From Sinonovacula constricta (taxonomy: Eukaryota; Mollusca; Bivalvia; Cardiida; Solecurtidae): a DNA stretch of 64,000 bases. Position numbers and translations under genes: made by a program. Below are positions 36,460 through 48,236 of the stretch, in pieces. Each line of letters begins with the position of its first letter. The stretch's first letter is position 1. The stretch covers positions 21,907,669 through 21,971,668 of the forward strand of contig CM017555.1 of the NCBI GenBank assembly GCA_007844125.1, written 5' to 3'. Below the pieces are notes generated by a model. That model saw nothing but the letters and a program-made list of their open reading frames with translations. It was not told the origin of the DNA and made no database searches.

Positions 36460-38165
36460 ATGATTTATTTAAGTATCAGCACATCCATGTTTCTTGGAAG
36501 CCATGTCTTGGAAGTCTACAACGAAATTTTCTACTTTATGATGACATTGTGAGTGACTGCTATTATTAGTTTAAACCGTCATCCTTGCACTCGTAACAAG
36601 AAACTATAGATTTTGACAGTTGAGAGATGCCACTGCACCAAATACTTATGAAAGTACTAAATCGCTGTTTTGAAGAATTTATGTCATTTTATCAGAAACC
36701 TATACCTTTGTCTAAATGTATACGATTCTGAAAAGAACCTCAGTTGTCAGTTAGAACAAATCGTTTATTCTTTCCGAGGTTATATATATACGAAATATGC
36801 TATTGTTTTCTGTCTTTTTAAGGTACCTTTTAAATGCAAAAGTAAAATAACGACAGACAATTTCTGGGGTAGAAATAATTAATAATTATATATTTGCGTT
36901 TTAAATTTACATTTTTATGAAACGTAACATCCATCGATTCGTCGTTCGCCTTGTATATATTTTTTCTATTTATTTGTAAATATATTGCCAGTGTCATCTA
37001 ATGTTGTGTGTGATTTTTATTTATTATTAATGGTTATGTTCGTTGACATTTATTATACGAATTATTTATATTATTTTTATTGAATAGTTTATTATAATAA
37101 ACATGTACATACAGTCTGTTATTACCATTGTATTAAATGTTATTTAATAATTTTATTAGAAACAATAAAAATGGTATCAGACTGGTTTGTTTACAACACC
37201 CACCATCCCAACCACTCAAAAATATCAATAATGCTATAATTATAAATATCACCTTCATGACTCTATTCTTGCTAAGAATACTGAACTTATAAAGAATATT
37301 AAAGTTGGAATATTTAAGTAATAAATAATGAGAATAGTGCGTAAAGAAACAGGATAAATACAGATGACATTGCTTCAACCAAATCATGAAACCCCATTGA
37401 CAACTTGATTTCATAAAAATAAAAAATAAAAACAATGAAGAGTATTCAGGTTGATTTTTGTACATGTCAGCATGTGATCATATTGTAAAGCCCCAGTATT
37501 GGGTTCGATAAAACAAATGTTGTTTTCATTTATAAATGTCAAGGTTACTCACCTTTAGATTTCATATTTATTTCTATAAGCCGATTTTTAGCAAGAGCAC
37601 ATGGATAATGACTGTTGCTCTTGTTACATAGACAGAACAATCAACCTTATACAAGTGTTTTAGCTAAATTCTGTTTGATTAACTGCATGTTATCTTGTTT
37701 CGAATATGTATCATCCGTTTCTGCGAGTTCCCTTCATTTACTTCACCATTATTTCTCAATTAATGTTTCTTTAGCCTTAGAATCTATGTAATAAGTCGAG
37801 TAACCACTTTTCCAGGAACCACGTGTTACATTATGAAACCATTTTTATGAAGGTTTTGTTCACATTTTGTTGTATGAGCAGACGAGTAACTTTGACGCAG
37901 TAGCCATTTTGTTAGTACCGTAAGTCTACTTAGCGGCTCACCCGATTTGCCTTTTGGCTAGCAATGTTTAATTTATTTAATTCACGAAAACGCGCTTTCA
38001 GGTAAAAATTCGCTTTAATATTTGTATTTTGTAATAGTATGTGTTTAATCCATTTTTTTTAAGATTACTTCTTACAGAGCACTACATCTTTTGCGCATGA
38101 ATTTTTGTGCGTTCTACTTTGCACACAATTTCTTGTGCATTCTATTCTGCGTAAGCTTTTCTGGT
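36460..38165. other. AT-rich intergenic
   Basis: No gene recognised. The open frames on both strands (for example 37133-37465 minus) are AT-rich without motifs. Short recurring text 'tttt.tggtgcactg', 'cttgtgcattctattctgcg' appears at 38090-38190. Confidence 0.35.
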
Positions 38166-38199
38166 GACTGCACAAGATTTTCTGGTGCACTGGGATCAG

Positions 38200-38207
38200 T
38201 ATAAATA
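38200..38207 (+). promoter_or_regulatory. Candidate core promoter: TATAAATA with initiator TCAGTC
   Basis: TATAAATA is followed at 38221 by the initiator-like tcagtc. A possible exon ends at 'aagtg|gtacgt' (about 38321), an acceptor 'tttacgttttcag' sits at about 38581, and AATAAA lies near 38650. No coding sequence fits, so this could be a short noncoding transcript or a relic of the peptide gene layout. Confidence 0.35.
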
Positions 38208-38659
38208 GCTGTGAGTTTCCTCAGTCGAGAACTCTAGCACTCTGCAGACGTTAGTTTGATTCGATCATGTCATTCATTTTTGTTAAACATTTAATATGAA
38301 TCAATTAAAGGGATAAGTGGTACGTATATTCAGCAGATATTTTTTTTTTAAATTGGGAAAACATAGATAATGTATTATTTAATATTTTTGCTGTTATAAG
38401 TGTGAATACTATTTTAACGTTAGGTCGAAGATTTAAGCAAATAACATTACTTAAACTCCAACAGATGTTAACGTAGTGTGAATTTTGTATAAAATATTTG
38501 TTTTTATGTTTATAAATGATGTCCGCGTGATTTTATATGTGAGCGTAGAATTATCGCAGCGTCTATTTATTTACGTTTTCAGTGCAAACATATCCTTAAC
38601 TTAGTCAATTGATATACTTATTACTATTTCTGTTCAATTGTTTAATAATTAATAAATAA

Positions 38660-39895
38660 ATTATGTAGTTACACTAATACATCGTTGGTCTTTATTTAAT
38701 ATTCCTTAATATAAATTAAGCTGGAGTCCAACCAATAAAACAACATCACCCCGGGTGCCGTAACAATATTTTTTACTCCGTTGTCATTTTTAAAAACTGA
38801 AAGCCAATACCACTATAATGATTTTCAATGCTCTTTCCATAAAAATATAATGACAGGTTAAGAAATGGTGTAAGTGACAAATCCGTGTATTGATAGTTAG
38901 AAATAGTTTTTAGAATATTGGCGGATATCCTCTTCCAAATTAAGAAGCTATAAACTTTCCTGGCGATGTGTTCGCACAAATGCTTTATTGACAACGTAGA
39001 AGTAGATTTTGTTTGCAAACCAACATTTGCAGACTATTGTGTAGTATATATCTGTGTGTTAGATTAATGTATTTGCTAAGACTTTGGTGGCGTATTTTCT
39101 TCACTTACTGAGTCATGCAAATACTTTGAAGTAAATAAAATTCTCTATCTAAACATTTTACAAAAAGAAACGTCTGAGTGGAATTCCTTAGGGTAATACA
39201 AATGTATATCCTATTTATGCGTCATTTTCGACTTATTTTTGAGGAACTTGTATACTTTCAGTAGGATGCTCACAAATTTTATTTTATATATCTAAGACAT
39301 CAACTAAAGTGACACAAAATGCGACCCATCAAGGCATTTCAAAAGTGCATTCTTTTAAGACCGCCGCCACTACTTCAAGTTAACAGCATGCTGTGAGGTC
39401 ACATTGGTGATCCGCCTAATTTGACCACTGTACACTGGGGTGTCATAGAGAGAAAGGTCATTATTATGAAATGTCGTTATTTTTTCTGTTAAAACCTTAA
39501 CATACCACTACTTATTGTAAACGGCATGATAAGATTTGAATAATTGTGTGTCAAAAGAAAGATATTATGTTTGTCATCTTGTTTATGTGTGTGTAGGGTT
39601 GGGTGAGCTTATGTCCACCAGGTAGACCTCCTGCCCCCTCCCCCCTCCTACTAATCTTCCCCGCCCCATTAACCTTCCGCTGTGATGTTTACATATTCCA
39701 AGGCCTTTAAATGATTTATGAGTACGAATCTGTACATACCTTTAAGAACTTAAATATTTTAATTTGAATGCCCCTCTTAGAAAAAAAAGTGAGAATTTGC
39801 TCAGATTTTGCCTTTCAGAATATTTCTTTCAATGGGGTGGCGGGCAAGGGGGTGGGGTGGGGGTGTAATATGTGGCATTTACTATCTGCTTTACG
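38660..39895. other. Intergenic
   Basis: G-rich text near 39833-39862 and C-rich text near 39630-39665. No gene. Confidence 0.35.
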
Positions 39896-39897
39896 CT

Positions 39898-40138
39898 ATT
39901 AACAGGGGCGCCTAGCGGCTTGAGTCGCTGACTTGTAACTCATCATCCCTTCACCGCCTTGTTGCGAGTGCTGGTCGGGGCGAGATTTTTCATGTTCAAG
40001 CTAACCTGCGGTGTGCCGGTGGTTCTACCCAGACAGAAGACTAAGGTCTTCCTCCACCAATTGTTAACTGGACGTCGCCAATATGACCATAATTGTGTCG
40101 GTGCGATTTAAGAAAACACAAAACAAACACCATCAACA
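39898..40138 (+). repeat. tRNA-derived SINE, near full length
   Basis: Head 'ggggcgcctagcggcttgag' and decayed B box, then 'ggtgtgccggtggttctacc', 'cagacagaagactaagg', 'aactggacgtcgccaatatg', 'gtgtcggtgcgat' and an AAAC-rich tail. It serves as the best local reference together with 53803-54058. Confidence 0.8.
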
Positions 40139-40139
40139 T

Positions 40140-41700
40140 AGCAAAATTGATGTATCGCCATATTTCAGTTAATGTTCATGCAAACTCATATACAAGTAAA
40201 TAATGAGAATTGAGAATTTAAGCTTGAGCGAAATCTCAGTCGAGAATCGATGTAACGAGAATGTCCTTGGCTAGTACTACTCATGCATAATTTATTTAAG
40301 TTCAAGTTATTTATCGTCTAAATGAATTACCCAAAAGAGCTTGTATGATAAATATTCCATTTGGTAAAAAAAAGCTATATTCATGTCGACTCGACCCAAA
40401 TTGGTATTGTAGCCATTATGAGCCGACATTTAACCAAATACATACAGGTACAATTCTATCCTCGAATGAATACCGAGACATTCGACCACGGTGACTTATT
40501 AGTTATAACAAGAAAAAGTTGATACAGAGCATCCAAGTCGCCGGAAAATAATTTAAAATTAGAATGTTGTAAACAAAACTGTCAGCAATAGAAAATGTTC
40601 GCACTGCAGTTGCAGAGCCTTGACAATATCTGGCAATAATATCTAACACATTTTTAATTAACAGAACCAATCATTTAATACACAGGTAATATACAGGTCG
40701 TTTTTTTATATAAATTAATCATCATACAAATCAACCATCAATAACATATTCTTAATACACGACAATTTACCCTAATGCTTATTTTTCCTGAAATGTTGGT
40801 AAATGCCTGTCTTTGTTGGTCATTTTCGATCATTGCAATGTTAATTTTTACCGATATTGTTTCGCATATATGCTCGCTTACTTACTGTATTGATCAAAGT
40901 ATTACTTCAGGGCGCATTTAAGTCGTTTTTACTGGTCATTAAATGAAGACATATGTAACCTCTCGAACCTCTCTTGTGTTATTAAGGGATTAACAAATTT
41001 GCCTGAAAGTAATAAAACCAATATTAAACAGTCAATGGCAGAATGAATGGGAGAGGGTAAAGGGGGTATAAAGAAAGGCGGGAAATCTGTTGTTAGTAAA
41101 AACAACTCATACACCAGACAAACCAGTTTTAAACCATCTCACTCACTGACTATGACGCTTTAACAGTACTTGTATACTGGACGCCACAGGGTAGAACGAT
41201 GTACACGGACAACATGAAACATGCGTACAAAATACGACACAATAACACAAACACACCCTGGTTACACATATGTAAAACCATAGAAAATGTACCTTTCTGT
41301 TATTCATAGCACATCAATTTCAGTCGGAAACAAATTGAACTATGTATTTTACACATTTTACATTAGCATCGTTTGACCGAAGTCACATGAATATCTGGAA
41401 ATATAATGGATGGAAAAAGCTTAACTACGTACAATATGCGTGGGAATTAGCTTGTATAACAATCGCTTATTGTCAGGCCATTTCTGTATTAATTGCGCAG
41501 GCTCTAAATACATTGTAACCATAAGAAGTGCAACCAAACAGTTTAAAAATGCTAACAAAACTTGAATGAAGATGAAACTCTGCACATCTATCTATTAAAA
41601 TGTTGCTGTATAAGTCTGTGATAATTAATGCAGTCTGCACTTTCATACGGATTAGTCCAGTCATGTTACATAAAAATAAGAATCAACAATTGACATGACC
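40140..41700. other. Intergenic, AT-rich
   Basis: No gene or strong repeat recognised. Confidence 0.35.
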
Positions 41701-41704
41701 AAGG

Positions 41705-42400
41705 TTTAAACTGTGATTATTGTCACAGTTCTGACGTTTATTGTTTTTAGCTTAAGTGGTTGTTTTTTTTTTACAAAACACCATAATAGATATATAACCA
41801 CATGGTCATTTTACTGATGAAATAACATAAATATAACAAATACAATAATATCGCTTCTCAAATCTGTGACGTCATCCCATACTCCTTTCCAAAACCACTT
41901 ATAAACAAAAAACAATTATAAACAAGAAAGAGCCAGGACGTAACATATCCAAGGAGTCGTAGAGATCATGCACTTTAAACAAGAAGATGAGTTTCCTTGG
42001 ACTTAAACACTCTTTTACACCGTTGATTGATTACATCAACATTTGACAGTAACGAACCATAACTCTGATGGGAAGTAGAGTATTTTTGCTTCTTATTTTG
42101 TTTTCCTTATTCTCCGCTACATTTGTATTAACAAGCGGCATTTCTTCCATCGGTATACTCGGTTTCTTTTGTTAAACAAAACTTCGCCAAACGGCTACGA
42201 TTTTATGCTACTTTTTATAATTGCAAGCTACACTTCATTGTTGCAAGCTATCTTGTTAAAAAACAAACAAACACGGAACACTTGGTTCTTTTCTCTGTCT
42301 CACGGAACACCTCCGACATCGTGTTATTGACTGCTACACTATCGTCCCCATAAAAAATGCATTCCATAAGAGGCACCGCTCTCAAGATCGGCGCCAACAA
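41705..42400 (+). repeat. Dispersed repeat family B, longest copy
   Basis: Order: 'tgtcacagttctgacgtttattg' (41720), 'ccataatagat' (41780), 'catatccaaggag' (41946), 'catgcactttaaacaagaagatg' in parts (41968), 'aacatttgacagtaacgaac' (42038), 'ctcggtttcttttgttaaac' (42159), and 'aaatgcattcc.taagaggca' (42355). It is the reference for the other copies at 6850, 11440, 12725 and 43340. Confidence 0.75.
42068..42175 (+). pseudogene. Short signal-peptide-like ORF inside family B
   Basis: A 35-residue frame beginning MGSRVFLLLILFSLFSATFV has the shape of a signal peptide and ends soon after. Other copies of the same text are broken (11476, 8051) or have lost the ATG (12860, 43480). Either family B carries the 5' end of an old secreted-protein gene, or the likeness is chance. 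Confidence 0.25.
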
Positions 42401-42721
42401 ATAATACGAAAATATGACAAGATCCTATGAGTAGCACAGCATATAGTCAATTCTGGAGAAAAACAAACCCCACACACAAAACAAAAACACACCACACAAA
42501 GTCATACAAAATGTACATAGGAAGCTGCAGCAACGACAGAAAATGAGACATTAAACAACCAGATGAAGCGCCATCACTGACCACCTTGGAACAACGTTGG
42601 TTCTTAAATCGGCTTAGAGAGCTCTTACCTCGCACATGCCTTCCTGCCGTATTATTATATACAAACAGTGGAAAGAAAATACAAGAGTGTCCATTATATA
42701 ATTTGGAAAGGGTACTCTATA

Positions 42722-42790
<69 letters not shown>

Positions 42791-42802
42791 GCTGCTGCTA
42801 CT
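42722..42802. repeat. (CTA)n microsatellite
   Basis: About 23 ACT/CTA units followed by GCT interruptions. It gives poly-Tyr and poly-Ser artefact frames. Confidence 0.96.
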
Positions 42803-43101
42803 ACTACAACTGCTAATGACTAATGCTGCTGTTCCTACTATCATAATCATCACCGTCGTCAACATTTACATCACATTTGTGAATAAAAAGTTAAGACTTA
42901 CTTTGCATGTAAATATCCGGGTTTGTCTTATCTGACGAAACGAGAAGTGCATGACAAGACACAACAAGGCCAAACACGACCATGTCAGACCATTTACAGA
43001 AGAAAAAATCGCGAATATAAGTAAATCTGACAGAAATTATGAAAAACAGTCTCAAGGAAACATTTGTGGTACGAAAGTTGTCCTCTTTAACCGATAAGAT
43101 C

Positions 43102-43342
43102 TGATGTAGTCCAGTCTAAATACAAGAAAGAGCACAGATGTGATGTAGTCCAGTCTAAATACAAGAAAGAGCGCAGATGTGATGTAGTCCAGTCTAAATA
43201 CAAGAAAGAGCACAGATGTGATGTAGTCCAGTCTAAATACAAGAAAGAGCACAGATCTGATGTAGTCCATTCTAAATACAAGAAAGAGCACAGATGTGAT
43301 GTAGTCCAGTCTAAATACAAGAAAGAGCGCAGATGTGATGTA
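43102..43342. repeat. 39-bp minisatellite, 6 units plus partial
   Basis: The unit tgatgtagtccagtctaaat plus acaagaaagagcacagatg starts at 43102, 43141, 43180, 43219, 43258 and 43297. The seventh start merges into family B ('tgatgtatccaatacgcc'). Both the 79- and 96-residue antisense frames are artefacts of the array. Confidence 0.96.
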
Positions 43343-43690
43343 TCCAATACGCCACAGAAAGCATGCACTTTAAACAAGAAGATGTCTATTCTGTGAACTA
43401 TACACTCTCTTACACTGTAGATTTATTACATATTAGATATGAGAGAGTAAGAAACTGTAACTGAAACGAGACTATTTGCTTCTTTGTTTCCTTACTTCTT
43501 GTAGCTGCATTATTAACATTGGCATACTCGATTTCTTTTGTTAAAGCGAAATACTCCTTTTTTTCTCCGAAAAGGGTCTTGCAGACCTACTGTTATTGTT
43601 TGCTACATTTGAGTCCCCTTTAAAATGCATTCCAAAAGAGGCACGCCCTCAAGAGCTGCTCTAACAATGTTGGACGTATTAATTGGAATC
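43340..43690 (+). repeat. Dispersed repeat family B copy
   Basis: 'agcatgcactttaaacaagaag', 'cactctcttacactgta', 'ctcgatttcttttgttaaag' and 'aaaatgcattccaaaagaggca' follow the order of the 41.7 kb copy. Confidence 0.7.
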
Positions 43691-44282
43691 CTTTGTCTCA
43701 TTGTAGGTTCTTGTTAAATGGATTCATTACAAACAATGAATTATTCACATAAATATGGGCAGTAAATTTTGCTGGAAAGCGCTAACTGGGCGGTGTAAGT
43801 TTAACCCTGTAAGCGCGATTAAAGGTGTGCAAATATAAATAAATAAATATAAAACTATTCTGTGGTGAATCAAATCTACAACGCGTTTGAAAGCAGGCAA
43901 GAGTTCAGCTGCAAAAACACCTTTACTAAAGATGCTGATTATATATACATTGGGACAAAAGTTATGACAGTCACTAACATCCTATAGCGGAAACTAACAA
44001 ACTGTTGTATTAACCATACCATACTTTCTATATGATTGCATTTTAACCTTATTTAGGTCTAAAATGCTCACAAATGCTCCCGGATGCGTCGAGATACACT
44101 TTTAAGATAGACTTTAAAATGAAGTCCCAGTAAACTATCGTCAACACTACAACCCAGTGACCATTTGCATCATCTTCGGTCCTTTCCGGGCATGTTCGGA
44201 AAAGAACCTCGAAGGTTATACACATGACGCACCGGGATTCCCGATACTGCTTGGATTTTTTTCTCAAATAACAAAACAAATG
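43690..44282. other. Intergenic
   Basis: A 76-residue minus frame at 44049-44279 has no recognisable motif. Not called. Confidence 0.3.
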
Positions 44283-44870
44283 ATTGTAACGTAAAACAGT
44301 CCTGCTAAATGCTATTAATTGATGCTCTAAATCTGTGTGACCAGTGAATCATAAATCCATACTCGTCATTGCAAACTCATATTTTCTATCTGAGACGTGC
44401 TGCAGAAATAGCTTTTTTAAAACTAAGAAAACCACGTGACAACTTACTTTTGAGATCACGTTATATCGTCAACCGGGCAGTCCGCTCGGACGTCGATATA
44501 TATTTTTAGCAGCGATCACTATAGGTTTAGAAAATACGAACATTAAGAGTGATTTCTTTCGCATTTTGTACTGACTAACAATATGGCCAGTGTTCAGAAT
44601 CATACTATTTAAAGTATCCGTTTATGCAAAAGTCATTACTTAATCCCCTAAAGTAGTGGACAAATACTGAAACATGCGACTTATATAGGCAAACTGATAC
44701 CATAAGAGCATTGACTATTAGCTTACAGTACTATTAAATAGTATCTGAGTATATCTAATATTTGTTGCAACATCTTACTCCCGCTCTGATAGAATGTGTG
44801 CATAATTGCTGCATAAAATTATACTTTAGTTCAGGTAAAGATTGTTTATAAGTTTACCTTACCGTTGTTG
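44283..44870 (+). repeat. Family A element copy 4 (extended)
   Basis: Carries 'gtgaccagtgaatcataaatcc', 'aaaaccacgtgac', 'gtccgctcggacgtcgatata' in parts, and the same distal block as 25960-26090 ('gcataattgctgcataaa'). Confidence 0.75.
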
Positions 44871-45143
44871 TTGATGATGATGATGGTGGTTATTGTTATT
44901 ATTATTATGATGTTGTTGTTGTTGTTGTTGTTATTGTAGTTGTTGATGGTAATGATGATGATGAGGAGGAGGAAGAGGAGGAGGAGGTGAGGAAGGCTGA
45001 GGAGGAGAAAAATGAATATAAGGGATGCTTAAGGGAGGAGAAGGGGTGGGAGCAGGTGAATAAGGAGGAAGAAAAATGAAAGAAATATGATTAGTATTTT
45101 GATAAGGAGGAGGGAGGTGAGTAGGAGGAAAAGTATAAAAGAA
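44866..45143. repeat. GAT/GTT and GA-rich low-complexity tract
   Basis: (GAT)n and (GTT)n give way to an almost pure purine strand ('gaggaggaggaagaggagg'). Confidence 0.85.
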
Positions 45144-45703
45144 GATGGAAAGGAAGAGAAGGCGGAGGTGATATTTAGGGAGGGATGGAAAGGAAGAGAA
45201 GGCGGAGGTGATATATAGGGAGGGATGGAAAGGAAGAGAAGGCGGAGGTGATATATAGGGAGGAATGGAAAGGAAGAGAAGGCGGAGATGATATATAGGG
45301 AGGGATGGAAAGGAAGAGAAGGCGGAGGTGATATATAGGGAGGGATGGAAAGGAAGAGAAGGCGGAGGTGATATATAGGGAGGGATGGAAAGGAAGAGAA
45401 GGCGGAGGTGATATATAGGGAGGGATGGAAAGGAAGAGAAGGCGGAGGTGATATATAGGGAGGGATGGAAAGGAAGAGAAGGCGGAAGTGATATATAGGG
45501 AGGGATGGAAAGGAAGAGAAGGCGGAGGTGATATATAGGGAGGGATGGAAAGGAAGAGAAGGCGGAGGTGATATATAGGGAGGGATGGAAAGGAAGAGAA
45601 GGCGGAGGTGATATATAGGGAGGGATGGAAAGGAAGAGAAGGCGGAGGTGATATATAGGGAGGGATGGAAAGGAAGAGAAGGCGGAGGTGATATTTAGGG
45701 AGG
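45144..45703. repeat. 40-bp polypurine-rich minisatellite, 14 units
   Basis: The unit ggaaaggaagagaaggcgga plus ggtgatatatagggagggat is repeated 14 times with almost no change. The first and last units have atattt where the inner ones have atatat. The high identity suggests recent expansion. Confidence 0.97.
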
Positions 45704-45915
45704 AGAAAGATGAATATACGGGACGTTTATAATTAGTGAAGAAGGACTATAAGTAGACGAAGAATAAGGAGGAAAAGAAGAAAGAAAGACTAGCTATTTT
45801 TTAGCAGGAGGAGGAGAAAAAAATGAGGAAGATTGTAATTTTGAGAAAGAGGAGTAGAACGATGTTGAGGGTGGTGATAATGATTATATTTTCACTTGTT
45901 AACACAAAATAGTTT
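45704..45915. other. Purine-rich flank of the minisatellite
   Basis: GA-rich text continues to about 45870. No gene. Confidence 0.5.
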
Positions 45916-45924
45916 TGGCTGCAA

Positions 45925-46060
45925 CAAGGAACATGCAGTCTGCCGGTGGTTCTACCCAGACATTTGTCTGGGGTCGTCTAGGGTTTGTGACACCAACTAT
46001 TAGCTGGACGTCACCAATATGGCCATAATTGTTTCCTTGCGTTTTAACAAAAAATACATC
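45925..46060 (+). repeat. SINE tail fragment
   Basis: 'tgccggtggttctacccagac', 'atttgtctggggt', 'agctggacgtcaccaatatgg', 'aacaaaaaatac': 3' SINE body in order. Confidence 0.7.
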
Positions 46061-46064
46061 AACA

Positions 46065-46570
46065 ACAACAAATACAAAATTATACTACTGGTTGTGGTAG
46101 AGTACATGTATTCGGAACACGGCGTGACCTTGATAGTCACTGGAGTAGAAGTCAGAGGGATCATAGCTGATATTAGCTTACGCATAATTATTTTTACACC
46201 AGGTATTTCCCCGCGGATAAATTACCGTTTGTGTGATGAATGTCGATAGAATGTTTTAATCACAATGAGTTAACGCTTAAAAACAATCAATAAATGGGCT
46301 TCTTTCCAACGTTCTAGATAGGTCAAAGAAAGGCTTACTTGGATGACAGATTTAGCCACGTCTCTCATACTGAAGTGCTTTAAAACTCTTACAGAGGGCT
46401 TCAAAATATATCAATCGTTATTAACTTACTCAAAATGTTAAGTACAGACGAAATAATGTAACAAGGTTGGTCTTCAAATGAGGAATGTAGCACGATAACT
46501 GTATAATTAAAACATAAAAATAATAGAATTACTTATTAATTTACCATATTAGTTAGTCTCGGACTATAAC
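46065..46570. other. Intergenic
   Basis: No gene recognised. It ends at an acceptor-like 'gtctttttttttgcag' (to 46591). Confidence 0.3.
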
Positions 46571-46659
46571 AAAATGTCTTTTTTTTTGCAGCTATCACCA
46601 TCGCGAGCAGCCTCACCATCACCACTGTCACTTCATCTAATATCACCATCCACGTCTTA

Positions 46660-47243
46660 CAAGATCCACATCATTACATATCTACCATCATCATCACAAC
46701 CACAAAAACTGACAGCACTTCCACCGTAATCACCACCACAAAAACTGGCATCACTACCATCATCACCACCACAAAAAACTGACAGCACTATCACCATCAT
46801 CACCACCACAAAAACTGACAACACTACCACCGTCATCACCACCACAAAAAACTGACAGCACTTCCACCATTATCACCACCACAAAAAACTGACAGCACTA
46901 TCACCATCATCACCACCACAAAAACTGACAACACTACCACCGTCATCACCACCACAAAAACTGACAACACTACCACCGTCATCACCACCACAAAAACTGA
47001 CATCACTACCACCGTAATCACCACCACAAAAACTGACAGCACTACCACCATCATCACCACCACAAAAACTGACATCACTACCACCGTAATCACCACCACA
47101 AAAACTGACAGCACTACCACCATCATCACCACCACAAAAACTGACATAACTACCACCTTCATCACCACCACAAAAACTGACAGCACTACCACCGTCATCA
47201 CCACCACAAAAACTGACAGCACTACCGTCGTCACCATTATTTA
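46660..47243 (+). repeat. 36-bp minisatellite encoding a Thr-rich 12-residue repeat
   Basis: About 16 units of 'atcaccaccacaaaaactga' plus 'cagcactaccaccgtc'. In the plus strand one frame reads ITTTKTDSTTTV repeatedly. Three units with an extra A (near 46775, 46850 and 46885) shift the frame and together restore it. The frame then stays open from about 46890 to TAA at about 47241. There is no start codon. Confidence 0.9.
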
Positions 47244-47689
47244 ATCCATTACCATCAAAATAATAACTACCAATAATTCTTCTACTATCACAACGATAAC
47301 CACGACCGTGACTACCAAAATCACCACTACCAACAACAACCACGCACATCCACTGCCACTTCTTCCCCTATCATAACCATCACTATAACATTCACTGCAA
47401 CAACCTCAAATCACCACCACAACCACATTATGAACTTGATAAATTGTGATAATACATGTTGAACGTTATTTATGTGACGTGCACTTTTAAGACCGAGACA
47501 GACTTACAACATCTTAGAGACAGTTGGTCGAAATGGCATTATTTTGTTCAACTAAGACAAAATTGTTTAATATAATTGCAAAAGAAAAGTACACTAGTGT
47601 CTAGGAATGATTTCTGGTATGAGGTTATTCTTTTGAGCATATTACATAGCAGCGTTTCAGTAATTGTCATTATATAGTAACCTCCAACT

Positions 47690-47838
47690 ATCTTGGTGGA
47701 GAAAGGTCAGCTATAAGACTTTACCATATATGGTTCTTCGCCTCGACCGGTTCTCGAACCCTCACAATGAGGGGCTGAGTAGTTATTTGACTTACATTTC
47801 GGTCACGCTGCCACCTCAACCACGGGCGCCCTTACACA
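47690..47838 (-). repeat. SINE fragment
   Basis: Minus-strand head 'agggcgcccgtggttgaggt', B box 'gagggttcgagaacc' and part of the body. It interrupts the G-poor block. Confidence 0.65.
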
Positions 47839-47930
47839 TATTTTTGTCTTCCAGTATGACAATCACTTCTCTATTCGTATAACCTCAGGTATATTTTGAT
47901 ATATTTTCTTACTATCATAAACATCTTCAC

Positions 47931-47933
<3 letters not shown>

Positions 47934-47997
<64 letters not shown>

Positions 47998-48022
47998 GTA
48001 TATTTTGACGTATTTTCTTACT

Positions 48023-48067
<45 letters not shown>

Positions 48068-48108
48068 GTATTTTTTGACGTATTTTCTTACAATCATCAT
48101 CATCTTCG

Positions 48109-48150
<42 letters not shown>

Positions 48151-48166
48151 CCATCATCGTCATCAC

Positions 48167-48217
<51 letters not shown>

Positions 48218-48236
48218 TACTATAATCATCATCATT
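47934..48236. repeat. (ATC)n arrays with a repeated spacer
   Basis: Four ATC blocks are separated by the same spacer, 'gtat.ttttgacgtattttctta.tatc'-like, at about 47888, 47998 and 48067. The microsatellite plus spacer was thus duplicated together. Confidence 0.9.

Noticed and set aside
42447..43377. Several 60-96-residue frames, including repeated SFLYLDWTTSHL
   Set aside because: They translate the CTA microsatellite and the 39-bp minisatellite.
44049..44279. 76-residue minus-strand frame
   Set aside because: Reasonable composition, but no motif, no splice partner and no repeat support.
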